From NCBI GenBank assembly GCA_964653555.1, contig CAZZFT010000009.1, forward strand, positions 9,939 to 73,938: 64,000 nt of DNA, in the 5' to 3' direction. Source of the stretch: JAHEJV01 sp964653555. GTDB taxonomy: Bacteria > Myxococcota_A > UBA9160 > SMWR01. Made by a program: the position numbers and the translations under genes. Below the pieces are notes generated by a model. It made no database searches, was not told the origin of the DNA, and saw only the letters and a program-made list of their open reading frames with translations. Numbering within the stretch: the stretch's first letter is position 1; each line of letters begins with the position of its first letter. Positions 35,240 through 44,018 of the stretch are shown here, piece by piece.

Positions 35240-35627
35240 TCCACTCGCCCTCCCCGCTCCTCCTGGGCCTGCGTGTACCTTTCGACCGAGGCCGGCTCGC
35301 GCGCCTGTACCTTTCCCGTTGCAACCCCTGTACCCGCGGCATCGGCCACACGACCCCGCGACCCGGCTCCGGACGGTGTCGATGCCCCAATCGAGGGCCT
35401 CGATGCCCCACCCCTCGGCCCGGGCGAGGCGGAGTGCCACAGGAGCGCGGGAGCCCGCGATCAGCCGGCCTCGCTCCAGGTTAGTTCCGCGCGACGGTGT
35501 TCCGCAGGTGCAGTCGAGCAGACGCCAAGATCGGCGTGGGTTCATGTGGTTCCCTCCACGAGGTTGCCGATTGACTTCGATGCAACGCGTCGAAGCAAAT
35601 CGGGAACTACATCGGGAGGTCAGCGGT
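35240..35627. other. Spacer upstream of the redox operon
   Basis: This holds no gene I can support. The minus strand stays open from ATG 35545 into the reductase frame, with a good GGAGGG site, but the encoded residues look random. Three TGTACC motifs lie at 35274-35335. On the plus strand near 35570-35627 the DNA becomes less GC-rich and leads into a short signal-peptide frame. The presence of a recombinase fragment suggests this spacer is a former integration junction. Confidence 0.5.
35274..35335. repeat. Three direct TGTACC repeats
   Basis: TGTACCTTTC occurs at 35274-35283 and 35306-35315, and TGTACCC at 35329-35335, that is 32 and 23 bp apart. They lie just upstream of the recombinase-arm start on the minus strand, where they read GAAAGGTACA. 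Direct repeats in this place could be recombinase arm-type sites or operator half-sites. The count is small and chance is possible. Confidence 0.4.
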
Positions 35628-35714
35628 ATGAAAAATGGCCTCTGGAGTAGTGTGATCGCGGCGTGCCTGGTGATGTGTTCCTTGCCAGCGATTGCCCAGA
35701 ACAGTCAAACGTAA
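35628..35714 (+). pseudogene. Orphan signal-peptide frame (28 residues)
   Basis: After a good GGGAGGT site, ATG 35628 encodes a complete signal peptide (hydrophobic core SVIAACLVMCSLPAIA, cleavage before QNSQT) and then a TAA at 35712. The mature part is missing. Repeat copy 7 starts 14 bp further on. I read this as the 5' end of an exported protein gene whose body was lost, although a short secreted peptide cannot be excluded. Confidence 0.45.
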
Positions 35715-35727
35715 AAACGCCAGATAC

Positions 35728-35811
35728 CCGCTGCGGGGTTTCGCCGCGGGTTCAGTTGACGTGATGCCACGTCTCGGCCCCGGCGAGAATCCGGCTTGTA
35801 CTGCCTATCCT
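35728..35811 (-). repeat. GAGGATAGG repeat, copy 7 (reversed, diverged)
   Basis: Read on the minus strand it begins AGGATAGGCAGTACAAG and continues with the diverged core CGCCGGGGCCGAGA. The hairpin is rebuilt from different bases (GACGTG ATGC CACGTC at 35759-35774). About 12 extra bases lie before the CCGCAGCGG end. It is the only reversed copy and the most diverged. Both the sharp end and the hairpin position are kept. Confidence 0.75.
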
Positions 35812-35942
35812 AGAACCGCGCGCAGCTTCCACCAGTCCTGCATGCGCGGGGGCTACTACCAGTTCGGTGGGCCGACTGCTACGGCGCGTGTGCTCGATCG
35901 CTCGCTCGAAGCTCCCGTACCCGCAGGGTGTTCTTGACCTGG

Positions 35943-35979
35943 GTTGACCATCGGTGTTACACGGAAACGCGTGGTCAAC
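35943..35979. promoter_or_regulatory. Inverted repeat upstream of a lipoprotein gene
   Basis: The 8-bp arms GTTGACCA (35943) and TGGTCAAC (35972) are separated by 21 bp. A competing pairing, GGTGTT (35953) with AACACC (35977), overlaps the right arm. The site ends 26 bp before the ATG at 36006, so it could be an operator or a 5' leader structure. Function is not known. Confidence 0.4.
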
Positions 35980-36005
35980 ACCGTCGTGACCCGAGGAGGT
36001 TTCCC

Positions 36006-36713
36006 ATGCGCGTTCAGATCACCGCCCTTCTCATGCTCCTCTCGATGGCGTGCGCATCGCCGCCCCCGCCTCCGGAGAGCCCGGACCTCTCGGTGATCGG
36101 AGCTCGCGTTCGGATCACGCGGGCCGTGCTGGGTCCGCAGCGTACCGACTATGCCTACTTCGTGCGCCTCGAGGAAGCCGGCGAGCTCCCTTTCGCGGGA
36201 GAACTCATCCGGTCGAACTTCGCGAAGGACGGATACGCGTTCCTGTTCAATGCACCTCCCGGCCGTTATGCGGTGATCTCCGCCGGCTACTTCGTCGAGA
36301 CCGAGGGAAGTGCCATGACATCGGTCGGAGGCGGAATCAGCGTCGGCCCGGGGCTGTCCCTCCACAGCACGATCAACATCTACCTGCCCGAGACTTCGAT
36401 CGAGAAGACGACCGTCTCCGTGGAAAGTGGTGAATGGGCCTTCCTGGGCGACGTCGTCCTCGATCGTGTGGACTGGGAGCAGGCCGACGAGGCGCAACGG
36501 CGCTACTCCGAGCGGCTGGTTCCGGGATACCAGGACATGAACATCCTGGAGAAGGCGTTCAAGGTGGGACGTCACGACCCCGGAACGGAGCGTTCCCTCG
36601 ACCGGAGCGACGCGGGTCTGGCGAGCTTCATGGAGACCTCGCGCGAGATCGCGGGCGAGGAGTGGGCGCACACGCTTCGGAGTCCGGTGGCGGCGGCGCC
36701 TTCCGAGGACTGA
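36006..36713 (+). CDS. Putative lipoprotein
   Basis: This is a 235-residue protein with a lipobox (LLMLLSMAC, Cys near residue 17) followed by a Pro-rich linker (SPPPPPES). The mature part is beta-rich at first (YAYFVRLEEAGELPFAGELI, then FNAPPGRYAVISAGYF) and helical at the end. The GRYAVISAGYF element resembles the domains that report on ingested or presented peptides in PEGA-like lipoproteins, but I do not recognise the family. The ATG at 36006 follows GAGGAGG. Confidence 0.7.
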   Translation: MRVQITALLMLLSMACASPPPPPESPDLSVIGARVRITRAVLGPQRTDYAYFVRLEEAGELPFAGELIRSNFAKDGYAFLFNAPPGRYAVISAGYFVETEGSAMTSVGGGISVGPGLSLHSTINIYLPETSIEKTTVSVESGEWAFLGDVVLDRVDWEQADEAQRRYSERLVPGYQDMNILEKAFKVGRHDPGTERSLDRSDAGLASFMETSREIAGEEWAHTLRSPVAAAPSED

Positions 36714-36734
36714 GCCGCTACCTGCGTTTCACCC

Positions 36735-37110
36735 CGCATGGGGCGCCGCGGGCCCGGCGCGCCGATGCCGCTGTACCAGTAGCGGTTCTGAAGGCCGCGG
36801 CTCTCGAGCTCCGAGACCGGAAGCAGATCGAAGAGCTCGTAGCTCTTCGTCACGGTCAGGCTGGGATCCCGCTCGATCGTCAGCGTGCCGAACGGCAGCT
36901 CGTGGATCGGGGGCGCCTGGAGGCCGACCGTGCCCTCCTTCGTGCGCGCGAGGGCCAGCACCAGGGCGCGGTTGTAGAGGTCGGCAGCGACGTACTGGTG
37001 CGCGTCGAAGATGCCGCTCGGCTGGCGGCCGTCCTCCGCGAACAGGAACGAAGCCTTGTCGAATCGATTGCCGGCCCGAAGTTGGGCGTGGCCGCAGATC
37101 CCGTCGAGCG
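36735..37110 (-). pseudogene. Internal fragment of an unrecognised protein
   Basis: The minus strand is open and protein-like over about 110 residues, with the segments FDKASFLFAEDGRQPSGIFD, YVAADLYNRALVLALARTKE and SLTVTKSYELFDLLPVSELE. It has no convincing start at the 37.1 kb side (it begins right at the stop of the beta-barrel gene) and loses protein character near 36760. Both ends appear cut. I do not recognise the family. Confidence 0.5.
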
Positions 37111-37111
37111 T

Positions 37112-37708
37112 TCAGAAGCGGTACTGTAGGCCCGCTGTCCCCGACACGTAGTCGAGGTATTTCACGGAGCCGGTCGGCAACACGTACGAGGCCCCGACGG
37201 TCACGGTGATGTTCTTCGTGATGTAGACGTCGACCCCGGCGCCGAAGCGAGCGGCGAAGCCCGTCGCATCTGCGGAGGTTCCGAGCCCCAGAGAGTCGTT
37301 GAAATCTGCCCCGAGGACGCCCGCGCCGGCGAGCAGAAAGACCTGTCCATTCCTCCAATGCGGCAGGAATAGCTTGGCGTCGGCGGTCAAGCTCCAGACC
37401 TTGATATCGCCGATCTTTACAGGTCCTTCGACTTTGAATTTGGCCAGCCATTCGAAGTCCGCTTCCACGCCGAGGAGCGGATGGAATCGATAGCCCGCTC
37501 TCGCCTGCAATCCCGGGCTCAGATTGGTGTCGGTATTGACACCCGTTTCATCTTTGATCTCATCATCCAGCCTCACCATACCGGCCAGGGCGGCCGCGAA
37601 CCCGATGTACGGACCTGAACGATCGACGTAGCCATAGGGATTCCCGGCTGCGGCAGGCGATGGAACTGCAAGTGTCAACAAAGAAAAGATCAGTGCGAAA
37701 CGAATCAT
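37112..37708 (-). CDS. Outer-membrane beta-barrel protein
   Basis: This is a 198-residue protein with a signal peptide (1-22, cleavage after PAAA), then GPYIGFAAALAGMVRLDD and alternating strands typical of an eight-stranded barrel (ARAGYRFHPLLGVEADFEW, FAARFGAGVDVYITKNITV). It ends in the outer-membrane terminal Phe (GLQYRF). The family is the OmpA/OmpW-like porin-fold group. The ATG at 37708 is preceded by GGGGG. Confidence 0.88.
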   Translation of the reverse strand: MIRFALIFSLLTLAVPSPAAAGNPYGYVDRSGPYIGFAAALAGMVRLDDEIKDETGVNTDTNLSPGLQARAGYRFHPLLGVEADFEWLAKFKVEGPVKIGDIKVWSLTADAKLFLPHWRNGQVFLLAGAGVLGADFNDSLGLGTSADATGFAARFGAGVDVYITKNITVTVGASYVLPTGSVKYLDYVSGTAGLQYRF

Positions 37709-37731
37709 GCGTTCCCCCAAGAAGTGGCTAG

Positions 37732-38703
37732 TCACCCTGTCCCTGCGCGCCTTCGCTGTACTCCGATGCCGATCAGCCCCGCCGCGACGAGGAGGCCCGT
37801 ACCGGGCTCGGGGACGCTGGCGACGCGAAAACCCACCCAGTTGAACTCGTTCGATGGGTCGCCGGCGAACCGGCTCGTCACTCCGAGGCTGATCGGGCTG
37901 CCGTAGGTCTGGAACCCCCCGCCCCGCAGGCCACGGTCCGAGCCGATGATGATGGCCTCGGTCCACTCCCAGATATTCCCGCCCTGGTCGAAGGTGCCGT
38001 AGGGGCTCGCCGAGCCCGTGTAGCTGCCCACGTCGGTCAGGTCACCGACCGCGTTGAGGCAGTTGGCGGTGTTCGCCGTCGCCCCCGGCGCGGCGCACAC
38101 GGTCTGCGTGTCCGTCCCGGCGGGATAGTCGAAGTAGCTCGTGGTCAGCGCGTCGTAGTACGCTGCCTTGTACCACTCGTCCTCGCTCGTGAGGAAGATG
38201 TTGGCGCCGGCGTTGCGCGTCACTGTCAGGCCGTTGCTCGGGGCCGCGGTCCCGCCGAGCAGCGTGTAGGCCCCCGTCTCCGTGTCCCCGCTCCCCTGGC
38301 CGTTGTGCAGCCAGTTCGCGAAGCGCAGGCTGTCGAAGAACGACACGTAGTTCACCGGCTTGTTCTCGCGGCCGCCGATGGCGCTGTACGTGAAGCTCCC
38401 CGAAGTGCCGCTGCGCGTGATGCCGCCGAAGCCCGAGCCCATGCCCGTGTTGTAGAGGCCCAGCGGGTCCGCGGCGGCCTTCGCGTTCAGGAACTCGGCA
38501 TACTGGGCGTTCGTAACCTCATACTTCGAGATCTGATACACGTGGCCAACGGCACCGAAGCAGCCCAGCGCCCCTTGTACATCACAGGCGTTGCCCGGGT
38601 TGCCCACGGTGACCCAGTCGATCGCGACGGCCGAGGCCGCGTTGGGATCGATCAACAGCAAGAGAGCCAACAGCACGGAGTAGCGCGAAAGCAGGGCGGT
38701 CAT
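37732..38703 (-). CDS. SUMF1/FGE-like domain protein with PEP-CTERM tail
   Basis: This is a 323-residue exported protein: signal peptide (1-26), then a formylglycine-generating-enzyme-like fold with ISKYEVTNAQYAEFLNAKA, NYVSFFDSLRFANWLHNGQG, FLTSEDEWYKAAYYD, TFDQGGNIWEWTEAI and NWVGFRVAS. The C-terminus is a PEP-CTERM tag (VPEPGTGLLVAAGLIGIG plus Arg cluster), so it is handled by an exosortase and sent to the cell surface. The copper-binding Cys pair of true FGE is not evident, so it is probably not an active sulfatase maturase. A close paralogue at 62860 has a different tail. Confidence 0.88.
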   Translation of the reverse strand: MTALLSRYSVLLALLLLIDPNAASAVAIDWVTVGNPGNACDVQGALGCFGAVGHVYQISKYEVTNAQYAEFLNAKAAADPLGLYNTGMGSGFGGITRSGTSGSFTYSAIGGRENKPVNYVSFFDSLRFANWLHNGQGSGDTETGAYTLLGGTAAPSNGLTVTRNAGANIFLTSEDEWYKAAYYDALTTSYFDYPAGTDTQTVCAAPGATANTANCLNAVGDLTDVGSYTGSASPYGTFDQGGNIWEWTEAIIIGSDRGLRGGGFQTYGSPISLGVTSRFAGDPSNEFNWVGFRVASVPEPGTGLLVAAGLIGIGVQRRRAGTG

Positions 38704-39353
38704 TGCCGTCTCCTCCCCGGTATCGTGCGTCCAGCCTACACCCGCTTGAGATACTGCTGGGAGGCACCAATCCAGTTCCAGAGCCCGCGGGGGGGCTAAG
38801 GTGACGATCCTCGACGCCATGGCCGACGTGGCTCTGTTTGGCCGCTGGTTCCAGGCCCCGACGAATAACCACGCCTTGAGCGCCAGAGTCCAGAGCGCAT
38901 CATTTGATCCCTCCGATCCTTTCTTTGTCGGTGCTGCATATCGCGTGCCATGCGAGTGGAGACTTTCCAACACAGCTCAATGGCTTTGGCGCGACATAGC
39001 GCCCCAACGGCCAAATTCGTGCGGCCAAACGCCCGCCGTGATTCTCGTCGAGGGTGAGCGGATCGCGGCGATGAACCCCGCCATCGTCCCGAAGAGGGCA
39101 GCAGGGTGACGCCGCCCAGGTCGATCTCGCGGCCCGGGTCCCCGGTCTGGCCGGGTGGGCTGCGGTCGGCCTGGCCCTGGCGGCGGGACGGGCGCGGGGG
39201 GCGGTCCGGCCCCGTTGAGGCGCCCGGCGGCATCCGGTTCGCCGGCTCAGCCGACGGAGTCGTCGGAGGCGCTCGGGAATCGGGCTCGATCCCGCTTGAC
39301 CTCGAGGTCCTCCCGTGTTCCTCTTGGAAGTGTCACCTCACGAGAGGATCCGG
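38704..39353. other. Gene-poor spacer with possible gene debris
   Basis: There is no gene I can support in these 650 bp. A short plus-strand stretch after 38801 reads TILDAMADVALFGRWF, reminiscent of the start of phage terminase-like proteins, but it is lost within 20 residues. Another plus frame ending at about 39219 has a hydrophobic tail (VPGLAGWAAVGLALAAG, then Arg) like a sorting anchor. Both are too short to call. Confidence 0.35.
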
Positions 39354-39746
39354 ATGCGCCGCGCGACCCTCCTGGCATGGCTGACCCCACTCCTGACCGG
39401 GCCGCTGGCCCTGCTCGTGCTCGTACACCCGGTCGCCGCCGACGTCCAGGCCGCCACCGGACGCCTGGTCGGCCTGCTCGTCGTCGAGCCGACCTCGAAC
39501 GAGTACGGCCTCTACCGCGGCTCGATCACCGTGGGCGACTCGATCGGCGGCTTCGCCACCTACCACTGGGGCGGATCGTACTGTCCCGGCAAGGATCTGT
39601 CGGAAGCCAGCGTGGCCGCTCTCCATCGGGCCCTCGATAACCCGCGCGTCGTGGTCCAGCCCTTCACCCTGAACGGGCAGGGCGGGGCGCTGTGCGTCGT
39701 GGCCGTCCGCTACATCCTGCGCAGCGAGCAGGGTCTGTTCCCGTAG
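39354..39746 (+). CDS. Small exported protein
   Basis: This is a 130-residue protein with a signal peptide (1-29, cleavage after VAADV-type site). The mature part is about 100 residues, beta-rich, with YGLYRGSITVGDSIGGFATY and two Cys (in GGSYCPG and GALCVVA) that may form a disulfide. I do not recognise a family. It is preceded by GAGAGGA and followed 13 bp later by a propeller protein gene, so they may be co-transcribed. Confidence 0.65.
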   Translation: MRRATLLAWLTPLLTGPLALLVLVHPVAADVQAATGRLVGLLVVEPTSNEYGLYRGSITVGDSIGGFATYHWGGSYCPGKDLSEASVAALHRALDNPRVVVQPFTLNGQGGALCVVAVRYILRSEQGLFP

Positions 39747-39759
39747 GCGGGACGTGGGC

Positions 39760-40566
39760 ATGCGCCGCGCCCGCCGCGTGCTTCCGCTGCTCGCGACCGC
39801 GCTCGTCGCGCCCGCCGAGGCTTTACAGCTCTCCGTGGGCGACTGGGTGATCGCCGATCCCGATGCGAACGCGGTCTATCGCGTCGATCCCAACGTCGGC
39901 AGGCCCGAGCCGATCTCGCAGGACGGTCTCTTCCGCCAGCCGACGGGCGTGGCCATCGAGGCATCGGGCGACATCCTCGTCGCCGATCCGGAGGCCAACG
40001 CGATCTTCCGGGTCGACCCCGCCACCGGGGACCAGAGCGTGGTTTCCTCCTCCGGCAGCTTCCGCTGGCCGACCGGTGTCGCCGTCGACGCGGGCGGCGA
40101 TCTGCTGGTGAGCGATCCGGACGCCGACGTGGTCTTTCGTGTCGATCCCGCGACGGGCGACCAGACGCTCGACACCGTCGCAGCCGACGCGGGCGCCGTC
40201 TTCGCGGCCGGCGTGACGGTGGAGTCGTCAGGCGACTACGTCCTCGCCGACCCGGACGCGGCCGGCCTGCGGCGTTGGGATCCCGACGCGACCACGGGAT
40301 CGACGGTCTCCGCCGGCGGGCTCTTCCTCTGGCCCACCGATGCGACGGTCGACGACGGCGACGATCTGCTCGTCGCGGATCCGGATGCGAACGGATTCGT
40401 GCGCGTGGATCCGGCGACCGGAGACCAGACGAGCGAAGGCCCCGGGGATGCGTTCCTCTACCCGACCGGAATCGCCTTCGTGCCCGAGCCGGGCGCCACC
40501 TGGCCGCTGGCGGGAGGCCTGGCGATGCTCGCCCTCGCGGGGTGGGCCAGGCGTTCCCGGACCTGA
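39760..40566 (+). CDS. NHL/SGL-type beta-propeller protein with PEP-CTERM-like tail
   Basis: This is a 268-residue exported protein: signal peptide (1-22), then about five to six repeats of the form DWVIADPDANAVYRVDP, DILVADPEANAIFRVDP and DLLVSDPDADVVFRVDP, spaced about 43 residues. That is an NHL/SMP-30-like propeller. The Asp-rich loops may bind calcium. It ends in VPEPGATWPLAGGLAMLALA with a basic end, an exosortase-type anchor. ATG 39760 is preferred over GTG 39754. Confidence 0.85.
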   Translation: MRRARRVLPLLATALVAPAEALQLSVGDWVIADPDANAVYRVDPNVGRPEPISQDGLFRQPTGVAIEASGDILVADPEANAIFRVDPATGDQSVVSSSGSFRWPTGVAVDAGGDLLVSDPDADVVFRVDPATGDQTLDTVAADAGAVFAAGVTVESSGDYVLADPDAAGLRRWDPDATTGSTVSAGGLFLWPTDATVDDGDDLLVADPDANGFVRVDPATGDQTSEGPGDAFLYPTGIAFVPEPGATWPLAGGLAMLALAGWARRSRT

Positions 40567-40641
40567 AGGCGTCTTCGCTCCAGAACGAGCCCGCTGGGCT
40601 TGCGGACGCCGCCGGCTCGCCAGGGTCCGGTCCAGCGTGTC

Positions 40642-40970
40642 ATGATGCGCGCAACACGCGTGCGGTCGCCTCCCGCGGCGACTGGATGGGGGTTTGTCCT
40701 GGCGTCCGGAGATCGCGAGCTCGAGATCGTCGTCTGGGGAGCCACCGGCTTCACGGGGCGGCTCGTCGCCGAGTACCTGCTCGAGCGCTACGGCACCGAG
40801 TCCTTCCGCTGGGCTCTCGGCGGCCGGCAGCTGCGCAAGCTCGAGAGCGTGCGCGACGCGCTCGGCCCGGCCGCCGCGGTGCTCCCGCTCGTGACGGGCG
40901 ACGCCGCCGACCCCGGATCCATGGCCGCGCTGGCCTGCCGCACGCGCGTCGTGTGCACCACGGTGGGTCC
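40642..40970 (+). pseudogene. Saccharopine-dehydrogenase-like reductase, 3'-truncated
   Basis: The frame has the NAD(P)-binding start ELEIVVWGATGFTGRLVAEY followed by FRWALGGRQLRKLESV and CRTRVVCTTVGP, the N-terminal Rossmann domain of trans-acting enoyl reductase/saccharopine-dehydrogenase-like proteins (normally about 400 residues). It is cut after about 95 conserved residues, exactly at repeat copy 3. Its start is unclear (ATG 40642 or 40645). Confidence 0.8.
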
Positions 40971-41028
40971 GAGGATAGGCAGTATCAGCTCGCGCCAGGG
41001 CCGAGAAGCAGAGTTATGTCAACCGCGG
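40971..41028 (+). repeat. GAGGATAGG repeat, copy 3 (intermediate, 58 bp)
   Basis: It starts GAGGATAGGCAGTATCAGCTC, lacks the TGGATTC block present in other copies, keeps CAGGGCCGAGAAGCAG and GTTATGTCAACCG, and then leaves the consensus at CGCGG. The hairpin is partly lost. It joins a reductase N-terminus to the C-terminus of another gene. Confidence 0.88.
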
Positions 41029-41312
41029 AGTTCGACTGGAGCTTCATCGCGGACCGCGACGTGACCGCTGGCGACGGCAAGTTGGGCTCGGGCAACCGGC
41101 GCAACGACGCCACCACCGCCCAGACCGATCCGCCGCTCGGCCAGCCCCTCAAGGTGAGGTTTCCGCTCGAGGCGAAGCCCGAGATCAACATCGTCGGCGA
41201 CTCGGTCTGGCTCCACGCGGACCTCTACGGGTGCGGAACCAAGCAGGACTCGATCAAGCGCGACATCCAGCGCCTCTACTCCGCCGAGGGCGAGGCGCCC
41301 TGGTCGATCTGA
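41029..41312 (+). pseudogene. C-terminal fragment of an unrecognised protein
   Basis: Directly after repeat copy 3 the frame reads about 90 protein-like residues (EFDWSFIADRDVTAGDGKLG, INIVGDSVWLHADLYGCGTK) to a TGA at 41312. There is no start codon outside the repeat, so only the 3' end of a gene is present. I do not recognise it. Confidence 0.5.
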
Positions 41313-41487
41313 GCGGATCCGGCGAATCTGCCCGTCCGCCCCCGGGGATGCTTCGGCGTCCGCTGGGCCCCGGCGCCGCCCTGATCCCCCGACCGCCCCG
41401 CTCTCGCAGCTCGGGACCCATGTTCCCGGGCCCGCGGTCTAGACTGGTCCCCGGGCCCGCGGAGGGCCTACACCCGGGAGGGGTCCC

Positions 41488-43875
41488 ATGCGCTGCATCC
41501 GGAATGGCATCGGCGCGCTGGCCCTTGCCCTTGCGAGTGGTTCGGGGGCGGTCACCTTCAGCGTGAACTCCGACGACGACGCTGCGGACAACAACGTCGG
41601 CAACGGCTCGTGCTGGACCGGCTCCGTCGTCTCTGGACCGGGCGGGCTGCTGATTCCGGAGTGCACCCTCCGCGCGGCGATCATGGAGACCGACGCGCTC
41701 GGCAGCAGTGACACCATCGTGTTCGGGTCCTCCATCCCGACGGATGGTCTCGGCTTCGTGCGCATCTCACCCGGCTCGCCCCTCCCCGCGATCACCTCCC
41801 CGCTCGTGATCGACGGCACCACGGCTCCGGGCTACGACACCGGCGATCCCGCGCAGGTGCCGATCATCCAGATCGACGGCAGCGGCGCGGGATTCACACC
41901 GGGTCTCACCCTGAGCGTCGCCGACGGCAGCGAGATCCACGCCCTCGCGCTCCACGACTTCTCGAGCCACGGCCTCCACATCCTGACCAGCGACCACGTC
42001 GTCGAGGGCTGCCACATCGGCATCACGAGCGGCACGACAGTGGCTGGGAACGGCGGCGACGGCATCCAGATCGCCGTCACGTCGCAGCGCGTACGGATCG
42101 GTCCCTTCTGCACCCCGACCCTGGGCTGTGTCGGACGCGGAAACGTCGTCTCCGGAAACGCCGGAGACGGCATCGACGTCCGCGGCCTGTTGACGATCAT
42201 CAACGGCAACCGCATCGGCACCCGCGCCGACGGACTCGGCATCGTCGCCCTCCTGGCCCCGACCGGAAACGGAGGCTGGGGCGTCCGGACGCTGCCGGAT
42301 GCTCTGGGGCTGAGCTCGACCCAGGTCGGGTCGTTCGTCGAGACCATCGACGGCCCCGAGACGTCCGGGAACCTGATCTCGGGGAACGGAGCGGGGGGCG
42401 TCCTCTTCGAGGGCAGCGGCAACCGGGTACAGGCAAGCCTCATCGGAACGCTGATCTCGGGCTCGGGAGACGCCGGAAACACGGGCCCGGGGGTCGAGGT
42501 CCGTGGCCACAACAGCTTCGTGGGACCGTCGCCGAACTTTGCCTTCGCCGGCAACGTCATCTCCGGGAACGACGGCCCGGGCGTCCTCGTGAGCCCGTCC
42601 ACCTATACGCCGACGTTCAACATCTCGATCCAGACCAGCATGATCGGCACCGACAGTACCGGCAGCGTGGCGATCGCCAACGACGGAGGCGGCATCGAGC
42701 TGACGACCGGAAGCGAAGTCGTCATCTTCGAGAACACGATCTCGGGAAACCTGCTCTACGGCATCGCGGGTTCGAGCGAGACCGTCTACATCTTCGGCAA
42801 CCGCATTGGCACGAACGCCTCGGGTCAATGCCTCGGCAACGAGGGCAACGGCATCCTCGCCCAGGGTCCCGGCTGGCTGATCGGCTCCCCTCCGGCCGGT
42901 CCCGTCGGGAGCTCCCCGAACGTGGTGGGATGCAACGGCGACCGGGGCATCTTCATCGATTTCGGCGCTCCCGATGCCCTCGTGCAGGCGAACTACGTGG
43001 GTACGGACGCCCTCGGCGCCGCCCTCGGCAACCTTTCCCACGGCATCGAGATCGGCTCCAGCGACGCGCAGATCGGCGGCTCGATGGACGCGGGTGAAGG
43101 CAACGTCATCGGGTTCAATGAGCACGGCATCTTCACCAATTCGTCCTCGTTCGGAAGCCGCATCCGGGGCAACCACATCGGAACCGACGCCGCCGCAGAC
43201 GACCTCGGAAACACGCTGAGCGGCGTCTTCATCGGCAGCAGCGCGCAGCACCGGGTGGGCGACCTGTCGCTCGCCGGCGGCCAGAACGAGATCGCCTTCA
43301 ACGGCATGGGCGGTGTGTACGTCTTCGGCGCGACAGCCGTGACGAACCCGATCCGGGGCAACTCGATCCACGACAACACGGGCCTGGGCATCGAACTCGA
43401 CCCGCTCGGCGCAAATCCCAACGACCCCACCGACGCCGACAGCGGACCGAACCGGCTCCAGAACTACCCGGTGCTCGACCCGGCGAACGCGACCTACGAC
43501 ACGGTGCTCGACCAGGTCTCGATCGACTTCGACATCGACTCGCAGCCCCCCTTCTCCACCTTCCCGCTGGCCATCGACTTCTACGTGGCCGATGCCTCGG
43601 GGGAGGGTGAGGCCTGGATCGGAAGCGTGAGCGTCGGCGCTCCCGGCCCCGCCACGGCGATCTTCGCGCCGACCCCGGGCGTGGATCTCCTGGGCGTGAA
43701 CGTGGTGGCGACGGCGACCACCGGCGACTTCGGTGGCGAGGGCAGCACGAGCGAGTTCAGCGCGTCGGTGCCCCTGCCCGAGCCTTCCGTGGCGTCGGGT
43801 CTGGCCGCGGGCGCGCTCCTGCTGCGCGCGTTCGCCGTCGCCCGCCGCCGGCGGATCCCGGGAGACAGTCGATGA
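41488..43875 (+). CDS. Large exported beta-helix protein with CSLREA-like start and PEP-CTERM-like tail
   Basis: This is a 795-residue surface protein. A signal peptide (1-21) is followed by a CSLREA-like domain (TFSVNSDDDAADNNVGNGSC, ECTLRAAIMETDA). A long right-handed parallel beta-helix follows, with repeats such as GNVVSGNAGDGIDVRG, GNLISGNGAGGVLFEGSG and GNVISGNDGPGVLVSP. An anchor ends the protein (LPEPSVASGLAAGALLLRAF plus Arg cluster). It is probably an exosortase-anchored adhesin or polysaccharide-binding protein. The ATG at 41488 follows GGGAGGGG. Confidence 0.88.
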   Translation: MRCIRNGIGALALALASGSGAVTFSVNSDDDAADNNVGNGSCWTGSVVSGPGGLLIPECTLRAAIMETDALGSSDTIVFGSSIPTDGLGFVRISPGSPLPAITSPLVIDGTTAPGYDTGDPAQVPIIQIDGSGAGFTPGLTLSVADGSEIHALALHDFSSHGLHILTSDHVVEGCHIGITSGTTVAGNGGDGIQIAVTSQRVRIGPFCTPTLGCVGRGNVVSGNAGDGIDVRGLLTIINGNRIGTRADGLGIVALLAPTGNGGWGVRTLPDALGLSSTQVGSFVETIDGPETSGNLISGNGAGGVLFEGSGNRVQASLIGTLISGSGDAGNTGPGVEVRGHNSFVGPSPNFAFAGNVISGNDGPGVLVSPSTYTPTFNISIQTSMIGTDSTGSVAIANDGGGIELTTGSEVVIFENTISGNLLYGIAGSSETVYIFGNRIGTNASGQCLGNEGNGILAQGPGWLIGSPPAGPVGSSPNVVGCNGDRGIFIDFGAPDALVQANYVGTDALGAALGNLSHGIEIGSSDAQIGGSMDAGEGNVIGFNEHGIFTNSSSFGSRIRGNHIGTDAAADDLGNTLSGVFIGSSAQHRVGDLSLAGGQNEIAFNGMGGVYVFGATAVTNPIRGNSIHDNTGLGIELDPLGANPNDPTDADSGPNRLQNYPVLDPANATYDTVLDQVSIDFDIDSQPPFSTFPLAIDFYVADASGEGEAWIGSVSVGAPGPATAIFAPTPGVDLLGVNVVATATTGDFGGEGSTSEFSASVPLPEPSVASGLAAGALLLRAFAVARRRRIPGDSR

Positions 43876-44018
43876 CCGCTTCTTCCCTGTAGAGCGCCGC
43901 GATCGGGGGTCCCACGGACCCTTACGTGACGCCCCTACCGGCACGTCGAGCCAGAACGCAGCTCGAATCTCCACGCCGCGGCGCACGGACTTCAGCCCGC
44001 GACCGTCGCGGACCAGCT

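Noticed and set aside
35240..35545. A 472-residue reductase starting at ATG 35545
   Set aside because: There is a good ribosome site, but the first 100 residues look random and the GTG at 35239 coincides with the start of recognisable recombinase sequence; kept as an alternative start only.
38801..39109. A phage terminase gene
   Set aside because: Only about 16 residues resemble a terminase start and nothing downstream supports it.
39270..39300. A tRNA T-arm-like sequence (CGGGCTCGATCCCG)
   Set aside because: The loop is one base short and no acceptor, D or anticodon arms can be drawn from the flanking 70 bases.
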